Source of the DNA: Anaerolinea sp.
GTDB lineage: Bacteria > Chloroflexota > Anaerolineae > Anaerolineales > Villigracilaceae
Reading direction: 5' to 3'
Assembly (NCBI GenBank): GCA_020723805.1
Contig: DYID01000008.1
Coordinates: forward strand, 1-60,223
Length of the DNA: 60,223 nucleotides
Below, piece after piece: positions 8,138 through 15,969 of this stretch; within the stretch, counting starts at the first letter, position 1; each line of letters starts with the position of its first letter. A program made the position numbers and the translations under genes. The notes under the pieces were generated by a model that was given only the letters and a program-made list of their open reading frames with translations, did no database searches and was not told the origin of the DNA.

Positions 8138-8554
8138 TTAGAACACAGAAAGGATGGATACGACGGCAAAGGTTGTGATGCACATGGTAAACGCGGCAAA
8201 GACAGTGGTGATGATGCCGGTGACCCTGGAGCGAATCCAGCCGGTCAGCCCGATGGCGGCAAGGAAGACGTAAACTGCGGCAAGCATCACCAGCACGGCA
8301 GTCGCGCCGATGGTATCCAGTTCCGGAAGGATGCGGTTTTGTTCGGCGGTGGCAGCGAAGGTGAGGACGAGGACGATCAAAGCGTACAAAAACATCACCG
8401 TGGAGGCGGAGAAGGTGAGGATGGTGGCGGTAGTAATTTTCCCTTCCGGGTTGGTGGAAAGCAGTTGAATGACGGCGGAAATGGCAAAGCCTGCCAGCAC
8501 GCCTGCCAGAGTGGCGAGCGCTCCCGCTTCCGCCAGATAGTTTTCTACGGTCAT
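8138..8554 (-). CDS. Small membrane protein of unknown function
   Basis: A 138-residue protein with four hydrophobic stretches (about residues 12-33, 42-65, 82-105 and 112-136). AAGGAG lies just upstream of the ATG at 8554, and a terminator follows. I do not recognise a family. The hydrophobic layout and small size fit a four-helix integral membrane protein. It is divergent from the GAF-HD-GYP gene at 8672, with a 117-nt shared intergenic region. Confidence 0.8.
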   Translation of the reverse strand: MTVENYLAEAGALATLAGVLAGFAISAVIQLLSTNPEGKITTATILTFSASTVMFLYALIVLVLTFAATAEQNRILPELDTIGATAVLVMLAAVYVFLAAIGLTGWIRSRVTGIITTVFAAFTMCITTFAVVSILSVF

Positions 8555-8671
8555 GCGATTCTCCTTGGGGTGGGGTGAAGGTGAGAGGCGGTTGAGCGGA
8601 TTATACTCGCATCGAAGGGAGGGGAGTACAATTATAAAAAGGAAGAGATGGTCAGTGAAATGGAGTAAGGT

Positions 8672-9946
8672 ATGTTCAATCGTCCAGCCACTCTGTCGTC
8701 CATTCAGCAAAGTTTTCAGGAGATTCGCGCCCATCTGGCGGGGCTGACGGGAAGCCTGGCGAAGATTCAGGCGGCGGATGGCGCGGATGTCGTCCGCGAA
8801 ATGAGCCGCGTCACCGAACTGCTTGTGGAACTGGAACAGGCGGTTGTGGATCAATTGCGGGTGAAGGAGAATCAACTGGCGGCGTTGATGAAGGTTGGGC
8901 AGACGATCAACTCCTCGCTGGGAAAGAGGCGCGTGCTCGAGGAGGTGATGGACCGGCTGATCGAGTTGATGCACGCCGAGCGCGGCTTCCTGATGTTGAA
9001 ACGTCCCGACGGGCGGCTGGAGTTCGAGATTGCGCGCGGTATTGACCATGTCAATCTGGAGGAAGAGGCGTTCAAGGTCAGCCGCACGATTGTGGAGCGG
9101 GTGGCGGCGACAGGGGAGACGATCCTCACGACCAACGCCCAAGAGGATCCGCGTTTCGAGAATCAATTGAGCGTGGCGGCGTTTCGCTTGCGTTCGATTT
9201 TGTGCGCGCCGTTAAAAATCAAGGACAAATTGATTGGCGTGATTTACGTGGACAACCGCGCACGTTCGGGCATCTTTCAGGTGCAGGATCAAAACCTGAT
9301 TACCGCTTTTGCCGACCAGGCGGCGGTGGCGATTGACAACGCGCAATTGTTCGAAGATTTACAGCAGAAGAACCGCGAACTGGAGGAAGCGTATCAAGCC
9401 ACGCTGGAAGGCTGGGTGAGCGCGCTGGATATGCGCGACAAGGAAACGGAAGGACATACACAGCGCGTCACGGTGTTGACGCAGAGGCTGGCGCGTTTCA
9501 TGGGGGTCGGTGATGAGGCGCTGGTTCACATTACGCGCGGGGCATTGCTTCACGACATCGGCAAGATGGCGATTCCCGACGGCATCCTGTTAAAGCCCGG
9601 ACCTCTGACCGAAGAAGAGCGCGAGTTGGTCAAACAGCATCCGAAGTTTGCCTATGATATGCTCAAGCGAATCGAGTTTCTGCTGCCGGCGATTGATATT
9701 CCGTATTGTCATCACGAAAAATGGGACGGGACGGGTTATCCGCGCGGGTTGAAAGGGGAGGAAATTCCTTTTGCGGCGCGCATCTTCCCGGTGGTGGATG
9801 TGTGGGATGCGCTGACTTCTGACCGCCCCTATCGCAAGGGACTGCCCCTCGATGAGGTAAAGGAACGCATCCGTGCCGACGCGGGGAAGCATTTCGATCC
9901 GCGTGTGGTGGATGCGTTCCTGGCGATGGATGACTATTCTGTCTGA
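8672..9946 (+). CDS. GAF-HD-GYP protein, probable cyclic-di-GMP phosphodiesterase
   Basis: A 424-residue cytoplasmic protein: an N-terminal helical region (1-70), a GAF sensor domain (about 70-225), a short coiled linker and a C-terminal HD-GYP domain (about 240-420). The HD pair is at 294-295 in LLHDIGKMAIPD, and the GYP motif is intact in HHEKWDGTGYP (355-357). It would hydrolyse cyclic di-GMP in response to a small ligand or redox signal bound by GAF. No receiver or membrane segment is present. A -10-like TATACT lies at about 8610. Confidence 0.92.
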   Translation: MFNRPATLSSIQQSFQEIRAHLAGLTGSLAKIQAADGADVVREMSRVTELLVELEQAVVDQLRVKENQLAALMKVGQTINSSLGKRRVLEEVMDRLIELMHAERGFLMLKRPDGRLEFEIARGIDHVNLEEEAFKVSRTIVERVAATGETILTTNAQEDPRFENQLSVAAFRLRSILCAPLKIKDKLIGVIYVDNRARSGIFQVQDQNLITAFADQAAVAIDNAQLFEDLQQKNRELEEAYQATLEGWVSALDMRDKETEGHTQRVTVLTQRLARFMGVGDEALVHITRGALLHDIGKMAIPDGILLKPGPLTEEERELVKQHPKFAYDMLKRIEFLLPAIDIPYCHHEKWDGTGYPRGLKGEEIPFAARIFPVVDVWDALTSDRPYRKGLPLDEVKERIRADAGKHFDPRVVDAFLAMDDYSV

Positions 9947-9969
9947 AAATCTACACTGGCTCGATAGGC

Positions 9970-10734
9970 TCAGGTTCCTACCACAATGCCGCCGTCCACC
10001 CGCAGGGTTTCGCCAGTGATGAAGGAGGCTTCGTCCGAAGCAAGGAAGAGATAGGCGTTGGCGATGTCGCGCGGGTCGCCGAGCCGTCCCAGCGGGGTGC
10101 GGGCTTTCATGGATTCGATAATTTTTTCGGGCATGGGGGCGAGGATCTCGGTGGCGGTGAAGCCGGGCGCCACAGCGCAGACGCGAATGCCGTACCTGCC
10201 CAGCTCACGCGCCCAGACCTTGGTCATGCCGATGACACCCGCCTTGGATGCGACGTAGTTGGTCTGCCCAAAGTTGCCGTCCAGCCCAACGACGGAGGTG
10301 GCGTTGAGAATGACGCCGCCGCCCTGTTTGATCATCTGCGGAGCGACCGCCTGGGCGCAATTGAACACGCCTTTGAGGTTGACCGAAATCACCAGATCGA
10401 AATCCGCTTCGGGCATCTGACCGACCAACTGTCCCTCCTTGAATTTGACCAGTTGCCCATCTCTGAGGATGCCGGCGTTGTTGACCAGCACGTCAATGCG
10501 CCCGTATTTGGCGATGACCGCCTCCACCCATTTTTGGACTTCCTCGCGGCTGGCAACGTTGACTTTGTAGAATGACGCCTCGGGACCGAGTTGTTTGAGG
10601 ACCTCCTGCCCGCCCGCCTCATTCACGTCGCAGATGACGACCTTTGCCCCCTCTTCGGCAAAGCGCAGGGCGGTGGCTTTGCCGATTCCCGCCGCGCCGC
10701 CGGTGACGAGTACGACTTTTTCCTTCATGCGCAT
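9970..10734 (-). CDS. Short-chain dehydrogenase/reductase, FabG-like
   Basis: A 254-residue classical SDR. The cofactor motif TGGAAGIG is at 11-18, NNAG at 85-88, and the catalytic residues Ser147, Tyr160 and Lys164 are in place. It is most like 3-oxoacyl-ACP or acetoacetyl-CoA reductases (NADPH-dependent ketone reduction). Compared with core FabG there is an extra segment at about 90-110. The start at 10734 follows AGGAG; an upstream start at 10794 lacks one. It is convergent with the HD-GYP gene. A diverged CTCT hairpin lies about 63 nt upstream. Confidence 0.9.
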   Translation of the reverse strand: MRMKEKVVLVTGGAAGIGKATALRFAEEGAKVVICDVNEAGGQEVLKQLGPEASFYKVNVASREEVQKWVEAVIAKYGRIDVLVNNAGILRDGQLVKFKEGQLVGQMPEADFDLVISVNLKGVFNCAQAVAPQMIKQGGGVILNATSVVGLDGNFGQTNYVASKAGVIGMTKVWARELGRYGIRVCAVAPGFTATEILAPMPEKIIESMKARTPLGRLGDPRDIANAYLFLASDEASFITGETLRVDGGIVVGT

Positions 10735-10796
10735 GTTGGTTTCTCCTGATTGAGTGATGATTGGTTCGTCTGTAGAGGAAATACGATCTGCCAATT

Positions 10797-10868
10797 TGAC
10801 GTTAGAGAGTGTCCGAAAAGTTTTATACGATTGTTCGACATGCGGAGGATGCGCTCTCTTGCGCGTCC
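10797..10868. repeat. Second copy of the GAGTGT/GGATGCG hairpin repeat
   Basis: From GAGTGT at 10807 to the hairpin GGATGCGC-tctctt-GCGCGTCC at 10847-10868, this block aligns with 2519-2579. On the opposite strand the left edge reads GACACTCTCTAACGTC, which differs at only two positions from the hairpin in the fabF leader. It lies in the leader region of the SDR gene (minus strand). Confidence 0.7.
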
Positions 10869-11031
10869 GCCCACACTTGGTTTAGATATGAGCCGGATGG
10901 TTTCATAACAGCCCGGACGGCTGCTCAAAGTGTATCTCAGAATGGAGGATGTTACAAACGCCTGCCGGGGCGCTCTTCCGTCATTTCTACGGTATCATAA
11001 GCACACCAAGCACTTGAAAAGGAGAAGGAAC

Positions 11032-11253
11032 ATGCCTGCGAAACCTGCCCGTGATGTTGAAAAAGTGTATTCCGTCCATCAATTTGCCGCCAAACTGCGG
11101 CGTTTTGCCGATGCACTCGAGGCTGGCAAGCCGTTCCGCATCCAGGTGGCAGGCAAACGGCTTCACGTCCCCGCAGGTGCGGAAATCAGCGTCGAGCACG
11201 AACGCTCCGACGGCGTGGAAGAACTCGAGTTCCAGATTCGTTGGGAGTATTAG
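11032..11253 (+). CDS. Amphi-Trp domain protein
   Basis: A 73-residue protein with the pattern of the amphi-Trp family: HQFAAKLRRFADALEAG, then a beta-rich tail ending in LEFQIRWEY. The family is small and of unknown function. A very good ribosome binding site (AAAAGGAGAAGGAAC) fixes the start at 11032. It is convergent with the uracil-DNA glycosylase gene, only 17 nt away. Confidence 0.8.
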   Translation: MPAKPARDVEKVYSVHQFAAKLRRFADALEAGKPFRIQVAGKRLHVPAGAEISVEHERSDGVEELEFQIRWEY

Positions 11254-11270
11254 CCCGTCTTGCGTGGAAC

Positions 11271-11903
11271 TTACCGGTTCCCGAGCAATTCATCATACTT
11301 CCTGCGCACCTCGCGGATGTCGTCCCACATTTGGGCTTTGGGCGAGCCGGGTTCGCGCGAGGGATTGCGGAGCAGGTAAGAGGGGTGATAAATGGGCATG
11401 ACCCAACGTCCGTTGAGTTGTGTCCACTGGCCGCGCAGGGAGGTGATGCCAGTTTTCCCCAAAATGGACTGACACGCCACGTTGCCGGTCAACAGCATGA
11501 TGAGCGGGTCCACGAGGCGGATGATTTCGTTGACATAGGGGCGGTAATATTTGATTTCTTCGTCGGTCGGTTTGCGGAATGCCTTGCCCTCGTCGCCCGG
11601 CGGCATACGAAAGACGGAATTGGTGATGAACACGTCTTTTTCGGGGTCGAAGTTGACCGATTCGAGAATCTTATCCAGTAATTGCCCTGCCCGCCCCACG
11701 AACGGTTTGCCCTTGATGTTTTCCTCAGGACCCGGCGCCTCGCCGATGATCATCAATTTTGCCTGTGGGTTTCCGCGGCTGATGACCACTCTCGTCCCCG
11801 CATTTGCCAGCGGGTCATCTTTCATCTGCATCATTTCGGCGAAAAGGTCATCGAGGGAGGTGTGCTGCGGCGCTGGCGGATGGAAGAGATCGAATTGGGA
11901 CAT
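11271..11903 (-). CDS. Uracil-DNA glycosylase, family-4-like, without Fe-S cysteines
   Basis: A 210-residue protein with uracil-DNA glycosylase motif A GEAPG (54-58), followed by GKPFVGRAGQLLDKIL, and motif B HPSYLLRNP (HPS at 173-175). It would remove uracil from DNA in base-excision repair. Family 4 enzymes normally carry four cysteines that hold a 4Fe-4S cluster; here the aligned positions are not cysteine, and the whole protein has one cysteine (about 144). The rest of the fold looks intact, so it is either a cluster-free variant or a changed activity. AGGAACAGGAA precedes the ATG. Confidence 0.85.
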   Translation of the reverse strand: MSQFDLFHPPAPQHTSLDDLFAEMMQMKDDPLANAGTRVVISRGNPQAKLMIIGEAPGPEENIKGKPFVGRAGQLLDKILESVNFDPEKDVFITNSVFRMPPGDEGKAFRKPTDEEIKYYRPYVNEIIRLVDPLIMLLTGNVACQSILGKTGITSLRGQWTQLNGRWVMPIYHPSYLLRNPSREPGSPKAQMWDDIREVRRKYDELLGNR

Positions 11904-12013
11904 TTCCTGTTCCTGCGGAAGATGATTCGTTGCGCTTCATTGTACAACAGCGTCCCAAAATGATAAAGCCTCTCAAGCGTGCTTCTTAAGCCAGAGCGTC
12001 ACCCTTCCCTTTG

Positions 12014-12053
12014 CCTTGCAGCGCCCCATTGCCCCAATGGGGACACTGCAAGG
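12014..12053. repeat. Long perfect-arm hairpin between divergent/convergent genes
   Basis: CCTTGCAG with CTGCAAGG on the outside and CCCCATT with AATGGGG inside give a stem of about 16 bp with small bulges. It lies between the glycosylase start and the end of the ArsR gene. No T run follows on either strand, so a classical terminator is not supported. Confidence 0.6.
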
Positions 12054-12080
12054 CTGGAAAGGAGAAATGCAAAACATTCG

Positions 12081-12404
12081 TCAGCCCAAGGCTTGGGATT
12101 GTTTTTGCATGTGCGCTGTCAGAACTTTGCGGACCAGGTCACACATCTCGCCTATGGTTTCATCGGTCAGTTGGTAGATCATTTCATTGCCCTGCCGCCG
12201 GCATTCAACCACACCAACGTTTCGCAGAACACTTAATTGCCGCGAAACCAAAGACTGACTAAAGCCTGCGCTTTCCGCAATTTCACTGACGTTCATCGAG
12301 CGTTCGCGCAGCAGATGAATGATCTTCAAGCGGGCGGCGTTGCCCATTGCCTTGCAGAATTCCGCCTGAATCTCGAAGATGGAGTGGACGGGTGGATTTA
12401 CCAT
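12081..12404 (-). CDS. ArsR/SmtB-family transcriptional regulator
   Basis: A 107-residue winged-helix repressor-type protein. MGNAARLKIIHLL starts the recognition domain, SQSLVSRQLSVLRNVGVVECRRQGNEMIYQL gives the recognition helix and wing. I see no conserved CxC (alpha3) metal site: the only cysteines are C17, C68 and C88, so a metal sensor role is uncertain. It is the last gene of a unit with the triheme cytochrome (15-nt gap) and the XRE-cupin regulator, and may sense a redox or sulfur compound relevant to the cytochrome. Confidence 0.9.
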   Translation of the reverse strand: MVNPPVHSIFEIQAEFCKAMGNAARLKIIHLLRERSMNVSEIAESAGFSQSLVSRQLSVLRNVGVVECRRQGNEMIYQLTDETIGEMCDLVRKVLTAHMQKQSQALG

Positions 12405-12419
12405 GGCATCTTTGGTGGC

Positions 12420-12974
12420 TTAAGATGATTTGTGCCTTTGGCGAAGCAGGATATGTGCCAACAATGCCAAACCAGCCACAATGACAAGCGGAACAATTTC
12501 CCAAACTGCCAGCAGCCATCCCGCATCGCGCCCGGCTGATTCCACCCAAGCACCTTCCATTGGGTAGCGCGGAGTATAAGGCGCGGCAACCCTCACTTTG
12601 CTGATGCCGGCGATGCTGTCGAAGTACGCCACGCGCTCGTCACATTCCTGCGGATGGCATTGACGGCATTTTGACACATCTTCATTGAGGATGGGGTGTG
12701 CGGCTCTTTGCGTGTGAGCAAGATTCTTATCGAGTGTATTTGGGTTGCCGCCGTGACAATCCACGCACGTCATGGGCGATTCTCTCAGGCAAAACCAATT
12801 TCCCGTATCGTGGAGAAAGTACAGGTCTTCATGGCAGGCGATACATTGCACACCGGCGGCCGCGGGACCTGGTTCATCGGCGTGCGCTGCGACGGAAGTG
12901 AACAGAGCTGCTGAAAGGACAATGACCGCCCCCACCGTCAGAAACATGGCGAACCGCAGTTTTTTTTGAAACAC
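12420..12974 (-). CDS. Membrane-anchored triheme c-type cytochrome
   Basis: A 184-residue protein with a signal sequence (about 1-31, ending AAHA), three haem c sites CIACH (44-48), CVDCH (70-74) and CRQCH (103-107), and a C-terminal membrane helix (about 150-172) followed by basic residues. It would be an extracytoplasmic electron carrier anchored at its C-terminus. Start: GTG at 12974, supported by AGGAGG five nt upstream. It sits between two regulator genes in one unit, suggesting tight control by an electron-acceptor or redox signal. Its electron partner is not in the window. Confidence 0.85.
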   Translation of the reverse strand: MFQKKLRFAMFLTVGAVIVLSAALFTSVAAHADEPGPAAAGVQCIACHEDLYFLHDTGNWFCLRESPMTCVDCHGGNPNTLDKNLAHTQRAAHPILNEDVSKCRQCHPQECDERVAYFDSIAGISKVRVAAPYTPRYPMEGAWVESAGRDAGWLLAVWEIVPLVIVAGLALLAHILLRQRHKSS

Positions 12975-13003
12975 GGCAACCTCCTTTCTTGGTTGAGTCG
13001 CCG

Positions 13004-13633
13004 TTATCTCCCAAAGTGTCGTTCCGCCGGTTGGTCTCGCCCATCCAGCGGACACAGCACCAGCAACATGCGCGATGGAGAATTATCCTTGTTGTGCCAG
13101 AAGTGCGGTAAATGCGCTTCGAAAATCAAACTGTCGCCTGGTTTCAATAAATAAGATTTCTCGTCCACCTGATAGGTGATGTTACCCTCCAGGCAGTAAA
13201 CAAATTCACTGCCGGTATGCACAATCGGAACCTTTCCACTGCCTGCCAGCGGATCGAGGGTGATGATGAGCGGCTCTGCGCCAAACCGCGGCACATTCGA
13301 ACCGAGGTTTTCTATCGTCCCATGTGAAAATTTCACATGAGAACTTTCCCCTGCCCGCCGGTGGATCACACTCTGGCTTGTTGAATCTTCCTCGAAAAAC
13401 GTCGTAATGGGAACCTGAAGCGTTTGTGCAATTACCTGAAGGGTACTGACGCTGGGGGAGGTGCGACCGTTCTCGATCAAACTCAAGGTATTGACATTCA
13501 GATTGCTCTGCTCAGCCAGCGCGCGAATGGACAACCCCCGGCTCATACGGACTGCGCGTAAACGCCGCCCCACCTCGACTGGTTGACTTTCTTTCAAGAT
13601 TTCTACAATTGGCGACTTGCTGAGCCTTGCCAT
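13004..13633 (-). CDS. XRE-family regulator with C-terminal cupin domain
   Basis: A 209-residue protein: a Cro/CI helix-turn-helix (about 20-75, RLRAVRMSRGLSIRALAEQSNLN is split here by the helices) and a cupin sensor domain (about 120-200, with HTGSEFVYCLEG and LKPGDSLIFEAHLPHFW). Such regulators bind a small ligand or metal in the cupin barrel. It is the first gene of the unit containing the triheme cytochrome and ArsR genes. Three perfect palindromes lie 30-95 nt upstream of its start and could be autoregulatory operators. Confidence 0.92.
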   Translation of the reverse strand: MARLSKSPIVEILKESQPVEVGRRLRAVRMSRGLSIRALAEQSNLNVNTLSLIENGRTSPSVSTLQVIAQTLQVPITTFFEEDSTSQSVIHRRAGESSHVKFSHGTIENLGSNVPRFGAEPLIITLDPLAGSGKVPIVHTGSEFVYCLEGNITYQVDEKSYLLKPGDSLIFEAHLPHFWHNKDNSPSRMLLVLCPLDGRDQPAERHFGR

Positions 13634-13663
13634 GCGGGACCTCTTTTGTTCATTGTTTCAACT

Positions 13664-13727
13664 AATATTATAGTAATATTTGCAAAAAAGTCAACAAATA
13701 AACTATTAAAATAGTTCAAATTTTGAA
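13664..13727. promoter_or_regulatory. Three A/T-rich palindromes upstream of the XRE-cupin unit
   Basis: AATATTA-tag-TAATATT (13664-13680), AACTATT-aa-AATAGTT (13701-13716) and TTCAAA-t-TTTGAA (13715-13727). All are perfect, they are clustered, and they lie just upstream of the regulator start in an A/T-rich promoter region. They are plausible binding sites for the XRE-cupin or ArsR protein; which protein binds is inference. Confidence 0.55.
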
Positions 13728-13914
13728 TTGTTCAAAATCCCACCTCTCCCCAATCTGAAGCCTGTTCTCCTCGAACCGACCTTTCTCCTATCTTATTTCT
13801 CCGGCCTCTTCATGCACACCGGCAGTCAAAAAAGAAAGACAAAACCAAAAGTTTTGCCTTTCTTCCCAGATCTCGTTTTGCCAGCACATCTCTCGTGCAA
13901 TCACCTATTGTCGT
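13728..13914. other. Intergenic region without a recognised gene
   Basis: Between the operator-like palindromes and the end of the kinase-FHA gene. A short plus-strand open frame of 65 codons overlaps the kinase gene end and has no ribosome binding site. I see nothing convincing here. Confidence 0.5.
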
Positions 13915-15102
13915 TTACACACTGAACGTTAACTTCACTCCTCCTGTACCGAACTCCACCACATCGCCTGGCTTCAAAACGTGAGGCTCCTGTGGCGAAA
14001 TCCGCTTGCCGTTGACGAACGTGCCGTTTCGGCTGTTGAGGTCATATAACAAGAACTGGTCGTTCTTGCGTTGTATCATGGCGTGACGGCGTGAAATAAT
14101 CTTTTTGGTGTCGTATTTGGTCAAGTCAATATCGTTGACGATGTTTTTTGTGGAGCTGTTCCGTCCAATCACGGAGCGCTCGGAAGTCAGAGGGAACGCC
14201 GAGCCGTTTTCCGTTAGAAAGACAGGCGTATCGGGGAGCGATTCGAGGGTGGACGAAGAAGCAGTTTTGGCATTATCTGAAGGAAGCCATACCTGCTTGA
14301 ACGCCCGCACCAAATCCGAAACTTTTTCGTAGCGTTCGCTGCTTTTCTTGGCTAGTGCTTTTAGTATGATCTCATCCACTTCGCGGGGCAGTTGCGCTTT
14401 GACCGATGTGGGCGGCGGGGGCGGGGTATACATGTGATCCTCGATGACCGCAAAGGCGGTATCGGCGTCGAAAGGGACGCGTCCCGTGACCATTTCATAG
14501 ATCATGACGCCAAAGGAATAAATATCCGTCCGCTCGTCAACGGTTTCGGTATTGAGCGCTTGTTCGGGAGAGATGTAATGCGGTGTGCCGATGATGGCGT
14601 CGCCGGTCAGGCTTGAAGTGCTTTCCAGCATCCGCGCCAGCCCAAAATCCGTCAGGTAAATGGAGCCATCCCTGCCAATCAACACGTTGGAGGGTTTGAT
14701 ATCGCGGTGGAGAATGCCCTGTTTGTGCGCGTATTGGAGTGCTTCGCCCACCACGGTTACGATTTCCAGCACTTCGAGTTTGGAAAGAGGGGAGTCTTTC
14801 ATCCGCTGTCTCAAAGTCTGCCCATCAATGAACTTCAGGACGAGATAAGGTTGTCCGTTGTGTTCGTCGAACGCATAGACAGGGACGATGTGCGGGTTGT
14901 CGAGCCGGGCGATGACCCTGGCTTCGCGGCGGAAGCGTTCGATGAAGTCGCTTTCCTCTTCCATGGCGGCTTCCATGACTTTGATTGCGACATGACGGTC
15001 GAGCGCAGCCTCGTAGGCTTTGTACACGGTTGCCATGCCGCCTCTGCCGATTTCTGCGATGATTTGATAACGCCCTATTTGTTCGCCTATGGTAAATGAC
15101 AC
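13915..15102 (-). CDS. Ser/Thr protein kinase with C-terminal FHA domain
   Basis: A 395-residue cytoplasmic protein. Residues about 10-270 form a canonical Hanks-type kinase: glycine loop IGRGGMATVY, VAIK lysine, HRDIKPSN catalytic loop, DFG and SPE. Residues about 300-395 form an FHA domain (VIGRNSSTKN, SRRHA, NSRNGTFVNG) that binds phosphothreonine. There is no membrane helix. GTG start at 15102 with GGAGG five nt upstream. It is the last gene of the kinase/PP2C/VWA array, 51 nt after the PP2C gene. The FHA domain may recruit it to phosphorylated partners in the array. Confidence 0.93.
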   Translation of the reverse strand: MSFTIGEQIGRYQIIAEIGRGGMATVYKAYEAALDRHVAIKVMEAAMEEESDFIERFRREARVIARLDNPHIVPVYAFDEHNGQPYLVLKFIDGQTLRQRMKDSPLSKLEVLEIVTVVGEALQYAHKQGILHRDIKPSNVLIGRDGSIYLTDFGLARMLESTSSLTGDAIIGTPHYISPEQALNTETVDERTDIYSFGVMIYEMVTGRVPFDADTAFAVIEDHMYTPPPPPTSVKAQLPREVDEIILKALAKKSSERYEKVSDLVRAFKQVWLPSDNAKTASSSTLESLPDTPVFLTENGSAFPLTSERSVIGRNSSTKNIVNDIDLTKYDTKKIISRRHAMIQRKNDQFLLYDLNSRNGTFVNGKRISPQEPHVLKPGDVVEFGTGGVKLTFSV

Positions 15103-15153
15103 GGTTGCCTCCGGTGGTGGAACTGCTTTGTTTCTAAAGGGTGCAGGAAAATG

Positions 15154-15963
15154 TCAGGGATTGGTATCGGCTAATTTGGCGGGAGCCGGCTCACGGTCCG
15201 GGCGGAGCCGCCGGGCAATGATGACGGAGATGTTGTCGGGTCCCTGTCTTCTGTTGGCAAGGGATATAAGTTTTTTCACGGCAACGCTGGGCGGCAGTTC
15301 GGTTGCTGCCGCCCAGATGAGCGTCTCCGGCACGACGCCCCACAAGCCATCGGAACACAGGACGATGATGTCGTTTTCTTCCAATGTTTTCCGGGCAAGA
15401 TAGGGCTTGATTTCAGGGCGGCGGGCAGTGATTGCCATGTTGAGTCGGTTGCGGCTGGGATGTGTGCGGGCTTCGTCTTCAGTCAATAGTCCTGCACGCA
15501 CTTGCAGCGCCACCCAACTTTGATCTTGACTGACTTGAAGTATATTTTTTCCGCGCAGGATGTACGCGCGGCTGTCGCCCACGTTGACCAGGTAGAGATG
15601 GTTTTGATCGAAGGTGACGGCGACGAGCGTGCTTCCCATGTTTGCCAGTTTGGGATCCTGGGCGCCCCGGGTGCGGACTGCCTCGTGTGCTGTGCGGGCG
15701 CAGCGTTCGAGCAGGGCGAGATAGTCTGTGGGATGGGCGGCGTTGAGAAACTCCTGCTTGAACGCTTGAATGACCAGTTTGCTGGCAATTGCTCCGCCAA
15801 AATGTTTTCCGAGCCCGTCTGCCACCATGAGTAGAGGCAGATGCCATTTACCGCGCGGATCCGGCAGGACGACCTCGAGAGCGTCTTGATTTGGTTCGCC
15901 GCTTCGCTTAATGCCCACATCACAGGCGGAGCCAATGTCGTAACGGAGAGAGGGGGCTTTCAT
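15154..15963 (-). CDS. PP2C-family Ser/Thr protein phosphatase
   Basis: A 269-residue PP2C/PPM phosphatase that would remove phosphate from serine and threonine. Metal-binding and catalytic motifs are present: RSGEPNQD near the N-terminus, VADGLGKHFGG, VNVGDSRAYI, VLCSDGLWG and GPDNISV. No membrane helix is seen. It begins six nt after the VWA-FHA gene ends and precedes the kinase-FHA gene. It is the only phosphatase in the array and probably reverses the action of the neighbouring kinases. Confidence 0.94.
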   Translation of the reverse strand: MKAPSLRYDIGSACDVGIKRSGEPNQDALEVVLPDPRGKWHLPLLMVADGLGKHFGGAIASKLVIQAFKQEFLNAAHPTDYLALLERCARTAHEAVRTRGAQDPKLANMGSTLVAVTFDQNHLYLVNVGDSRAYILRGKNILQVSQDQSWVALQVRAGLLTEDEARTHPSRNRLNMAITARRPEIKPYLARKTLEENDIIVLCSDGLWGVVPETLIWAAATELPPSVAVKKLISLANRRQGPDNISVIIARRLRPDREPAPAKLADTNP

Positions 15964-15969
15964 TGGTTG

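Noticed and set aside
12014-12053. Terminator for the ArsR unit
   Set aside because: A strong hairpin, but without a T run on either strand.
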